Of a stretch of DNA of 22,928 nucleotides, positions 16,274 through 22,928 are shown in pieces. Origin of the DNA: JAVKDP01 sp040222185. Its GTDB lineage: Bacteria > Bacteroidota > Rhodothermia > Balneolales > Balneolaceae. Under the pieces are notes generated by a model. That model was not told where the DNA came from. It saw nothing but the letters and a program-made list of their open reading frames with translations, and made no database searches. Both the position numbers and the translations under genes were made by a program. The first letter of the stretch is position 1, and every line of letters starts with the position of its first letter. The stretch is taken from assembly GCA_040222185.1 (NCBI GenBank), contig JAVKDP010000020.1, forward strand, positions 1 to 22,928, given 5' to 3'.

Positions 16274-17575
16274 TTAATCTTCAAAATTAGGCTCATGCAA
16301 TTTACCTTCTGTAGAGGCTACAGTTAACGCTACAGCAGCATCACCTGTAATATTTACGGTAGTTCTGCACATATCCAGAATACGGTCTACCCCCAAAATA
16401 AGGGCTATACCAGCAGTTGGCACCTGGATTGACTCTAATACCACAACAAGCATTACAATTCCAGCTCCAGGAACTCCTGCAGCACCTACTGAAGCAGCTG
16501 TTGCAGTTAACACAATCATAAGCTGTTGCCCAAAACTTAAATCCATACCTAAGGCTTGCGCAATAAACACAGCCGCAACAGCTTGATAAAGGCTGGTCCC
16601 ATCCATGTTTATAGTAGCCCCAACTGGTAATACAAAACTTGCGACTTCTTCATCCACACCAAGGTTCTTTTCAACACGCTCCATAGTTACCGGGAGAGTT
16701 GCAGAACTGGAACTGGTACTAAACCCTAAAAGCATTGCAGGCTGAATGGCTTTAAAGAAGTTACCCAGGCTCATATTCTTACTAAAAACTTTAAACATCC
16801 CTGTATAAACAATAAATACATGGAGTAAAAGTGCAGCTAATACGGTTAAACAATACATCCCTAACGCACTGAGTAGCTCCAATGCTTTACTTAAATCATC
16901 TCCAGCCAAATCAACAATTAATGAAGCCATTAATGCAAACACACCATATGGAGCTGTTTTCATAATGAGATCAACAATTTTTATGATCACATCGTTAAAT
17001 GATTCAAATACATTGATAAGTAATTGCCCTTTATCCCCTCCAATCTGGATAATCCCAATTCCTAATAGAATAGCCACAAAAACTACTTGTAGCATTAAGG
17101 AATTCTCAGAGGCGGCAGCAAAAAAGTTTTGAGGTACCATATCAACAAGGAAATCTAATACCCCTCTGTCCATTACTTCCTGGGCTGACTGACTTTTACT
17201 CTCAATAGAGCTGCTGTATGTTTCTTGTAAACTCTGCTTTGTAGCTTCTGGCAGGGTTTTCCCCGGCTGAATTACATTTACAGCAATAAGACCTAATGAA
17301 ATAGCAAAAACAGTTGTTGTAAGATAAATAAGAACTGTTTTACCACCCATTCGGGAAAGCTTCGTGGTATCATTTAAGCTTGTAACACCTGTAACTAATG
17401 AAGCCAGAACTAATGGAACTGCGATAAGCTTTAATAAATTTATGAATATAGTCCCGAATGGCTTGATAAACTCTACCGTAAAGTTATTAAATCCTGCTAC
17501 ACTTGATAACAGTCCCCATAACAACCCTAGGATTAATCCGATAATAATTTGCCAGTGTAATTTTTTATACCACAT
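16274..17575 (-). CDS. Dicarboxylate/amino acid:cation symporter (DAACS, GltP/GltT-like)
   Basis: A 433-residue inner-membrane transporter of the glutamate/aspartate/C4-dicarboxylate family, driven by Na+ or H+. Motifs specific to the family are all present: the serine-rich STSSSSATLP re-entrant loop near residues 284-293, GATINMDGT near 315, the second re-entrant region AASVGAAGVPGAG, and DMCRTTVNITGD near 398-409 in TM8. A longer periplasmic-type loop around residues 105-145 is rich in Q, E and S. The RTTVN arginine position is that of acidic-substrate carriers, so glutamate, aspartate or dicarboxylate is likely; the exact substrate is an inference. It follows the DUF92 gene after 52 bases and precedes the T9SS protein gene by 86 bases. 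Confidence 0.95.
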   Translation of the reverse strand: MWYKKLHWQIIIGLILGLLWGLLSSVAGFNNFTVEFIKPFGTIFINLLKLIAVPLVLASLVTGVTSLNDTTKLSRMGGKTVLIYLTTTVFAISLGLIAVNVIQPGKTLPEATKQSLQETYSSSIESKSQSAQEVMDRGVLDFLVDMVPQNFFAAASENSLMLQVVFVAILLGIGIIQIGGDKGQLLINVFESFNDVIIKIVDLIMKTAPYGVFALMASLIVDLAGDDLSKALELLSALGMYCLTVLAALLLHVFIVYTGMFKVFSKNMSLGNFFKAIQPAMLLGFSTSSSSATLPVTMERVEKNLGVDEEVASFVLPVGATINMDGTSLYQAVAAVFIAQALGMDLSFGQQLMIVLTATAASVGAAGVPGAGIVMLVVVLESIQVPTAGIALILGVDRILDMCRTTVNITGDAAVALTVASTEGKLHEPNFED

Positions 17576-17627
17576 TATGAATTCTTTATTTATTTAAATC
17601 AGTTTAGTGATGAGTTTTACTACGTGT

Positions 17628-18455
17628 TCAGTATCCAACAATCAATGTTATGACTAAAGCTATTACCGAAGCGGTGCCACCCGCAAGCCAGTTAACCATA
17701 TTATTATCAACATAAGAAATTTGGCGAGAAAATAGGTTTTCAAAAAAAGGAGCCAACTTCTTGCCTTGAGTAGTAGCTCCGAACCATGAGTCTACCAGGT
17801 TCCCTATAAAACCTGATAACGCAATCAACGCTATAGTAAACAGGCTTGCTTCCATATTCATTGTCCAAAAAATAAAAGCGATAAATAAGGCCCCGCCAAT
17901 TGAAGCTATTGTCCCAATAACACTCACACCTCCATCGGTACCTGGTTTAACTGATTCCATATTCGTTACCAAATAGGTATTACTCTCTGTTCGCCCTTCG
18001 CCAACTTCAGAGGCCCAGGTATCAGATGTAGCAAATGCAATGCTTGAAATAGCTGCTACAAGGAATGCATGTTGATCACTCAAGAACCATACTATGATCC
18101 AGAGCGCAAACCAGAATCCATTTGACCAAACCTGGATACCATCCCTTCGAAACTTCCTTTTTAAAAACCCCTCAGCTGAAATTTGATCTTTCGAGAGAAT
18201 GGAACTGGATATAAAAAAAGCTAAAACAACGATTGCACTGCTGAGCCCACCTAGTCCGAATGCAATAATTCCAAACATGGTAGCTGATGTCGCTCCGTCT
18301 AGTGTTAACCAATTCAGAACAAATCCAAGATATGCGCAAAGTAAGGAAAGGAAAATGGCTGCATAAATCCGGATGTGATCGTCCATTTCTGCTGATAACA
18401 GAAAGACAAAGATCAGTGCGAATAAAAAAAAGATATTTATTAAGCGATCAAACAC
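17628..18455 (-). CDS. DUF92 family integral membrane protein
   Basis: A 275-residue protein with about seven hydrophobic segments, matching the DUF92 family. Bacterial members are uncharacterised; the plant relative VTE6 acts on phytyl phosphate. Motifs run in order: LTLDGATSATMFG (50-62), RRDGIQVWSNG (103-113), ATSDTWASEVGEG (142-154), GTDGGVSVIGTIAS (172-185), GNLVDSWFGATTQ (218-230) and DNNMVNW (250-256). The conserved acidic and asparagine residues suggest a membrane-embedded, polar-headgroup enzyme such as a prenyl or lipid-phosphate transferase; this is inference only. It starts 3 bases after the DUF3098 gene, so the two are cotranscribed. Confidence 0.9.
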   Translation of the reverse strand: MFDRLINIFFLFALIFVFLLSAEMDDHIRIYAAIFLSLLCAYLGFVLNWLTLDGATSATMFGIIAFGLGGLSSAIVVLAFFISSSILSKDQISAEGFLKRKFRRDGIQVWSNGFWFALWIIVWFLSDQHAFLVAAISSIAFATSDTWASEVGEGRTESNTYLVTNMESVKPGTDGGVSVIGTIASIGGALFIAFIFWTMNMEASLFTIALIALSGFIGNLVDSWFGATTQGKKLAPFFENLFSRQISYVDNNMVNWLAGGTASVIALVITLIVGY

Positions 18456-18458
18456 TTA

Positions 18459-18707
18459 CTAAGAGGCATCTGAATCAACTGAATCAGGTCTATCGTGCTT
18501 CATGATCGCAAAAATAACAGTAATAAAACCTGCTAAAATCACAATAGGTGAAATGTAAAGAGAAACAAACCCGTTCACTTCGTTTTCTAATAACATTGCA
18601 GTGAACCCTGAAACAATCAAAAGAATTGCTATACCAATAAGCTTGTAATTGAATGCCGAAAAAAACATGGGCTTATCATCAGTTTTTTTTTGATTTCCTT
18701 TTGCCAT
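18459..18707 (-). CDS. Small DUF3098-type membrane protein
   Basis: An 82-residue protein with a basic N-terminus (MAKGNQKK), two hydrophobic helices at about residues 22-42 and 49-69, and an acidic tail (DRPDSVDSDAS). The pattern fits DUF3098, a small two-helix membrane protein family common in Bacteroidota: an aromatic FNYKLIGIAILLIVSGF first helix, then SPIVILAGF leading into the second. Function is unknown. It is the first gene of the minus-strand block, divergent from maf with 95 bases between them, and is closely coupled to the DUF92 gene. Confidence 0.8.
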   Translation of the reverse strand: MAKGNQKKTDDKPMFFSAFNYKLIGIAILLIVSGFTAMLLENEVNGFVSLYISPIVILAGFITVIFAIMKHDRPDSVDSDAS

Positions 18708-18802
18708 ACTAAGTTTTAAAATCCTTTACGTATTTGTGGTTTGAATCGAATTAATAAGTTATTTAATTATCCATTAACTCCAAAAGATGAGTATTCTTAA
18801 AT

Positions 18803-19417
18803 ATGCTAAAACTTGTTCTGGCTTCGCAAAGCCCAAGAAGAAAAAAACTACTAACACAACTCGGGCTTATCTTTGAAATATTGCCAAGCAATTCGGAAGA
18901 AATCATAACATCTGACGTCCCTTCTACCATCGTTGAAGACCTTTCCTTGCGAAAAGCAAAAGAAGTTGCTAAATCGATGCCCGACTCTTTGATAATAGGA
19001 GCTGACACTATTGTGGTTCATGAAGGTGAAATTCTTGGAAAACCTAAAGATCAAAAAGATGCATTTAGTACACTTACCAAGTTAAGCGGTTCAACTCATG
19101 AAGTATTTACGGGTATTAGCTTCGTAATAACAAACAGCGTGAACGAAGTAATAAAAAGTCACTCCTTCTATGAAGAGACCAAAGTTAGTTTTAGCCCGTT
19201 AACACCTATCGAAATTGAATCTTATATTAAAACCGGAAGCCCAATGGATAAAGCCGGAGCATACGGCATACAAGATGACTGGGGTTCTGTTTTTGTAGAA
19301 CGTATTGAAGGTGACTTCTATAATGTAGTAGGATTTCCTATAAATAGATTTTATCGTGAACTAAAAGACTTTCATCCAAAAATGGCTCACTCCTTCAGCA
19401 CTCATTATAGCGAATGA
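18803..19417 (+). CDS. maf: Maf nucleoside triphosphate pyrophosphatase (dTTP/UTP type)
   Basis: A 204-residue cytoplasmic house-cleaning enzyme that hydrolyses nucleoside triphosphates to monophosphates. Family motifs are complete: LASQSPRR at residues 6-13, the catalytic-base region GADT with D68, GKP at 79-81, the middle STHEVFTG, and DKAGAYGIQDDWG. The DKAGAYGIQ form is that of the dTTP/UTP-hydrolysing YhdE subgroup and differs from the YceF m7GTP subgroup; substrate assignment rests on that motif. No strong Shine-Dalgarno precedes the start. Its stop overlaps the start of the TPR gene (ATGA), which points to translational coupling. With mazG three genes downstream, it suggests an operon partly devoted to nucleotide-pool sanitation. 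Confidence 0.94.
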   Translation: MLKLVLASQSPRRKKLLTQLGLIFEILPSNSEEIITSDVPSTIVEDLSLRKAKEVAKSMPDSLIIGADTIVVHEGEILGKPKDQKDAFSTLTKLSGSTHEVFTGISFVITNSVNEVIKSHSFYEETKVSFSPLTPIEIESYIKTGSPMDKAGAYGIQDDWGSVFVERIEGDFYNVVGFPINRFYRELKDFHPKMAHSFSTHYSE

Positions 19418-21285
19418 TTAAGAAGACACTCTTATTACTTTGTATTGCATTACTACTTCCTTCAGGAAAATTGCTTGCACAACTGAATAACCAATTTCAG
19501 ATTGCCAACCGGCTTATGCAGCAACAGCGTTATGAAGATGCATTACCAATACTTCAACTTACAAACAGAGAACAACCTCAGGTATTTCTTTTCTTTGATA
19601 AGCTGATTGAGTGCCATATACAGCTTAAGCAATATGATGAAGCACTGTCTCAGGTTGAAAAAGCAATATCAAGCCGACAAAACGTAAGCTTATCCAGAGT
19701 ACTGGAAGCTGAACTTTACCACTTCAAGGGTGATACAACCAGGGCTTTTGATATTTGGGAGCAAAACCTTAATCAGTATCCAACTCAACTTCAGATATAT
19801 CTCAATACTGCAACTTCTATGGTAGAACGGCGAGCTTATTCCAAAGCTATTGATGTATATATGAAAGGAAGATCTGTTTTTAACAATGATCAACTTTTTA
19901 TGTCTGAAGTACCCAATACTTATATGCAGGCTGGAAAATATGAGGAGGCGATAGCGGAATGGTTGACATTAATCAAAGTAAATCCTCAGCAAACGAGTGC
20001 ACTACAGAGATTACTTCTACGCTATAACGACCCTTTACTTTATGATATCACTATTCTCGAGCTCGAAGACCAGCTTAATGAAATGGCTATCGAAAACCCG
20101 GCCTACTCTTCTTTTTATGAGTTCCAGATTTGGTTACTTCTTGAAAACAAACTCTTTAGAAGAGCTTTTTCCACTGCAAGGGAATTTGAGAATAGAACCT
20201 CGAACTTTAACTTTTCGCTATTTAATGTAGGTAGAAAGCTAACCGATAATAAAGAGTTCGAACTGGCCATCGATGCTTTTGACTTCTATATCCAAAACTC
20301 TACCGGAGAGATAAAGTGGAGAGCAATGGAACAAAAGGCAGATGTTCAGACTAGATGGGCCAAATATTTTGATGACTATAATTTAGATCTGGAAGGTAAA
20401 AAAGAGGAACTCTTCTTTAATGCTGGTTTAATACTGGACACTATTATTGATGAAACCGTTACCTATAGCAGGTTAGATAAAATCTTTTTAAAAAAGGCTG
20501 AGCTTTCCCTCGATTTCGTTTATAACCTAGAAGAAGCTAAAGAGGCTACAAAAAGGTTAAAAAGCATCCCCCAGATGTACGACACACCCGAAGCAAATTA
20601 CCTGGATGGGAGAATTCATCTAGCCCAGGAAGAATATACTTTAGCCAGAATTTCTTTTACACGAAGTAATAAAAAAGCTGATATTGGAGAGCTGGCTGAG
20701 AAAACGAGATACTTTCTTGCACTAACTGATTTTTATGCAGGCGATTTTGAATTCGCTAAAATCCAACTAAAAACACTTGGTAGACAAAATACATCATATT
20801 ATGCCAATGATGCACTTGAACTAAGATTATGGGTCCAGGAAGGGTTATCTGCTGATACTACAGGCAGTTACCTTACTCAATTTGCTAATGCAAACTATTT
20901 ACTAAGTGTTGGACGAATAGAGGATGCAAAAAATAGTCTGTATGAGATCATTGATAACACATCAACTTCACCATTTAAAGATGACTCTTTTGTTTTGTTA
21001 GCTGGTATTGGTGATGCTACTACCTTTGACTATATGCAGAATATTTCCACCTTCCTGGTAAACTCACCTGCCCTATCCTTAAAAGAAAGACTATTATGGG
21101 AACGTGCCAAAGCAGCTGATGAAGCTTATAATATTACTAACTCAACCGAGCAGGAACTAACCTTTGAAGTTGATTTACAAAAAGTACTGGATAATTATGG
21201 AGCGATAATACTGGAATATCCACAAGGTTTTTACGCTCCTTTTGCCAGGAAAAGACTGGCTGAACTTCCCAAACCTAATTCATAG
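19414..21285 (+). CDS. Exported TPR-repeat protein
   Basis: A 623-residue protein with a signal peptide (MIKKTLLLLCIALLLPSGKLLA, cleavage near residue 22), so it acts in the periplasm or at the outer membrane. Tetratricopeptide-type helical repeats are clearest at about residues 26-60 (ANRLMQQQRYEDALPIL), 61-92 (QLKQYDEALSQVEKAI) and 165-200 (YMQAGKYEEAIAEWLTLI). Degenerate repeats continue to the C-terminus, including LDGRIHLAQEEYTLARISF. It has no enzymatic signature and is probably a scaffold for protein-protein contacts. It overlaps maf by 4 bases and ends 3 bases before the next gene, so it is inside an operon. The partner is unknown; the exported neighbour downstream is a candidate. Confidence 0.88.
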   Translation: MIKKTLLLLCIALLLPSGKLLAQLNNQFQIANRLMQQQRYEDALPILQLTNREQPQVFLFFDKLIECHIQLKQYDEALSQVEKAISSRQNVSLSRVLEAELYHFKGDTTRAFDIWEQNLNQYPTQLQIYLNTATSMVERRAYSKAIDVYMKGRSVFNNDQLFMSEVPNTYMQAGKYEEAIAEWLTLIKVNPQQTSALQRLLLRYNDPLLYDITILELEDQLNEMAIENPAYSSFYEFQIWLLLENKLFRRAFSTAREFENRTSNFNFSLFNVGRKLTDNKEFELAIDAFDFYIQNSTGEIKWRAMEQKADVQTRWAKYFDDYNLDLEGKKEELFFNAGLILDTIIDETVTYSRLDKIFLKKAELSLDFVYNLEEAKEATKRLKSIPQMYDTPEANYLDGRIHLAQEEYTLARISFTRSNKKADIGELAEKTRYFLALTDFYAGDFEFAKIQLKTLGRQNTSYYANDALELRLWVQEGLSADTTGSYLTQFANANYLLSVGRIEDAKNSLYEIIDNTSTSPFKDDSFVLLAGIGDATTFDYMQNISTFLVNSPALSLKERLLWERAKAADEAYNITNSTEQELTFEVDLQKVLDNYGAIILEYPQGFYAPFARKRLAELPKPNS

Positions 21286-21288
21286 CAT

Positions 21289-22551
21289 ATGAAAAGTATA
21301 CTCCTTCTGCTCACTCTATTAGTTTCAGTTAATTCTGTTTCTGCACAACAACAGGTTGTAATACCTATGGATGCTTCCCAGACCAATCACCTGAAAGCAT
21401 ATGGTGTAATCTTTAACCACATTAGTGATGGTTATGCCGCTAAATGGCTCTTGAACTATCGAGGTGGTGCATTTATGGCTGTTGTTGAAAACGATATTGT
21501 CCGTAAAGCCCTGCTTCGTAATGTAGCCCTTGAAACTATAAGTAATAGTGAGGCAGTCTCAATTGTTAGCTCTGTAGAATCAAATAGCTCTAACAGCTCA
21601 GTCGTAAATCTCGAAAAAGCGCCAAGAATCGCAGTATACACACCTGATCAAAAGCTTCCATGGGATGATGCAGTAACTTTGGCTTTAACCTACGCCGAAG
21701 TAGAGTACGATAAAATTTGGGATGTTGAGGTTTTAGAAGGAAAATTACAGGAATATGATTGGCTTCATCTTCATCATGAAGACTTTACAGGTCAATATGG
21801 AAAGTTCTGGTCTAATTATAGAAGTACACCCTGGTATATAACTCAGGTTCGACAAATGGAAGCTATGGCTTCTGAATTAGGGTTCAGCAAAGTTAGCGAG
21901 CAAAAAAAGGAAGTAGCCAGGGTGATTAAGAGATATGTTGGTAACGGTGGATTTCTCTTCGCTATGTGCTCTGGTACTGATACCTTTGATATAGCTCTGG
22001 CAGCCGAAGGTGTTGATATTGCTCCATTACAATTTGATGGCGACCCTGTAGATCCAAATGCACAGGAAAATCTTGATTATTCAAAAACCTTTGCTTTTGA
22101 AAACTTCAATATTGAATTAAGCCCTTTTGAATATGAACATGCTGATATTGACGTGCCTGTAGCTATTCAGGAAATAGATCGTAGTTTGGATTTCTTTACA
22201 CTATTCGATTTTTCGGCGAAATGGGACCCAGTCCCTACAATGTTAACTCAGAACCATGTTAGTAGTGTTCGCGGCTTCTACGGGCAAACCACAGCCTTCA
22301 GAACCGAAAAGGTAAAGTCTTCTGTTGTCATCCTGGCTGAGTCTCCCGGGCGAAACCAGGTAAAATATTTACACGGAAACTACGGCAATGGCACCTTCAC
22401 CTTTTATGCGGGTCATGACCCTGAAGATTATACGCATAGAGTTAATGACCCACCCACGGATCTGACTCTCCATCCAAATAGCCCCGGATATCGACTTATT
22501 TTAAATAACATTCTTTTCCCTGCAGCAAAAAAGAAAAAAAGAAAAACCTGA
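21289..22551 (+). CDS. Secreted glutamine-amidotransferase-like protein of the 'asparagine synthetase B'-labelled family
   Basis: This 420-residue exported protein has a signal peptide with likely cleavage at SVSA-Q20. Close relatives in Bacteroidota carry the label 'asparagine synthetase B', but I see no Cys1-type amidotransferase start (the protein begins with a signal peptide) and no ATP-pyrophosphatase SGGxDS motif. Conserved-looking stretches are PMDASQTNHLKAYGV (26-40), LNYRGGAF (55-62), LPWDDAVTLALTYAEVEYD (123-141), HLHHEDFTGQYGKFW (160-174) and FAMCSGTDTFDIALA (224-238). Others are DFSAKWDPVPTMLTQNH and GHDPEDY. G-F-L-F-A-M-C227-S-G resembles a nucleophile elbow of class I glutamine-amidotransferase or BPL_N-like folds; this is inference. 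The end, NNILFPAAKKKKRKT, is lysine-rich. Function is unknown. Confidence 0.85.
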   Translation: MKSILLLLTLLVSVNSVSAQQQVVIPMDASQTNHLKAYGVIFNHISDGYAAKWLLNYRGGAFMAVVENDIVRKALLRNVALETISNSEAVSIVSSVESNSSNSSVVNLEKAPRIAVYTPDQKLPWDDAVTLALTYAEVEYDKIWDVEVLEGKLQEYDWLHLHHEDFTGQYGKFWSNYRSTPWYITQVRQMEAMASELGFSKVSEQKKEVARVIKRYVGNGGFLFAMCSGTDTFDIALAAEGVDIAPLQFDGDPVDPNAQENLDYSKTFAFENFNIELSPFEYEHADIDVPVAIQEIDRSLDFFTLFDFSAKWDPVPTMLTQNHVSSVRGFYGQTTAFRTEKVKSSVVILAESPGRNQVKYLHGNYGNGTFTFYAGHDPEDYTHRVNDPPTDLTLHPNSPGYRLILNNILFPAAKKKKRKT

Positions 22552-22560
22552 TCATTATAT

Positions 22561-22928
22561 ATGAATCCTAGCCAGAAGTTTGAAGACCTTGTTCAGCTTG
22601 TATCCATTTTAAGAAAAGAATGCCCCTGGGATAAGAAACAAACTCATCAAAGTATAAAAGACAACCTCGTTGAAGAAGCCTATGAAGCAATAGAAGCACT
22701 CGACAACGAAGATATGAATGAGTTTAAAAAGGAACTCGGTGATCTTCTACTGCATGTGGTGTTCCATAGTAATATGGCCTCCGAAACCAATACTTTTGAT
22801 ATTGGAGAGGTGATTTATGTGTTGATGGAAAAACTTATTCGTCGCCACCCGCATGTTTTTGGAGAGCAGGTTGTTGATGGAGAAGATCAGGTAGCAGAGA
22901 ACTGGGAAAACATTAAACTTAAAGAAGG
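22561..22928 (+). CDS. mazG: MazG nucleoside triphosphate pyrophosphohydrolase, partial
   Basis: The first 122 residues are visible and the gene runs off the right edge. MazG converts NTPs and dNTPs to monophosphates plus pyrophosphate in the cytoplasm and can lower (p)ppGpp. The N-terminal MazG domain is intact: CPWDKKQTHQS at residues 21-31, the metal-binding EExxE at E38-E39-E42, and ExxD at E58-D61 (ELGDLLLHVVFH). These are followed by RRHPHVFGE and an AENWENIK segment typical of the linker to the second domain. The ATG is 9 bases after the preceding stop, so it is the fourth gene of the maf operon. No clear Shine-Dalgarno is seen. Confidence 0.94.
   Translation, partial: MNPSQKFEDLVQLVSILRKECPWDKKQTHQSIKDNLVEEAYEAIEALDNEDMNEFKKELGDLLLHVVFHSNMASETNTFDIGEVIYVLMEKLIRRHPHVFGEQVVDGEDQVAENWENIKLKE

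Noticed and set aside
16255..16285. AT-only inverted repeat near the symporter stop
   Set aside because: The arms are made only of A and T in a very AT-rich spot, so the symmetry is weak evidence of a terminator.
1..22928. Mobile elements, CRISPR arrays, defence systems, tRNA or rRNA genes
   Set aside because: No transposase, integrase, phage gene, spaced direct repeats or RNA-gene signature was seen on either strand.

Overview
The window looks like chromosomal DNA from a low-GC, Bacteroidota-like marine bacterium, most probably Balneolota (Balneola or Gracilimonas type). The lineage is inferred from four things. A secreted protein ends in a type IX secretion sorting domain with the NYPNPFNP signature. 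The one recognisable promoter is of the Bacteroidetes kind (TTTG-N20-TATATTTG). Many starts have only weak Shine-Dalgarno sequences. Several encoded families (DUF3098, DUF92, the 'asparagine synthetase B'-labelled secreted family) are typical of this group. I see no insertion sequence, phage gene, CRISPR array, tRNA or rRNA; this is ordinary core-type gene content.

Layout. (1) 1-1954, minus strand: an adenosylcobalamin-dependent class II ribonucleotide reductase (nrdJ), cut by the left edge. (2) 1955-2679: a 725-base, very AT-rich gap. It holds a Bacteroidetes-type promoter for nrdJ, a 24-codon leader ORF whose stop overlaps the nrdJ start (ATGA), a leader hairpin and three DnaA-box matches. 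It could be a DnaA-controlled nrdJ promoter or part of a replication origin. (3) 2680-4209, plus strand: a small lipoprotein with EF-hand-like loops and a secreted DUF3047 protein. (4) 4340-11747, plus strand: an RND efflux operon with one lipoprotein adaptor and two different RND permeases back to back, closed by a strong intrinsic terminator. No outer-membrane channel is present. (5) 11817-12551: an acyl-ACP thioesterase beginning just after that terminator and convergent with the next block. (6) 12548-18707, minus strand: DUF3098 protein, DUF92 membrane protein, dicarboxylate/amino-acid:cation symporter, large T9SS-exported lamin-tail protein and aldo/keto reductase. (7) 18803-22928, plus strand: a tight run of maf, a TPR protein, a secreted glutamine-amidotransferase-like protein and mazG (cut by the right edge).

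How the genes work together. nrdJ supplies deoxynucleotides, while Maf and MazG remove non-canonical or excess nucleoside triphosphates; the last two lie in one probable operon with two exported proteins of unknown role. The RND operon forms an inner-membrane pump, perhaps a heteromeric one like MdtBC, that must borrow an outer-membrane channel from elsewhere. The most interesting non-coding signal is the nrdJ upstream region, where DnaA boxes, promoter, leader ORF and hairpin lie within about 180 bases.
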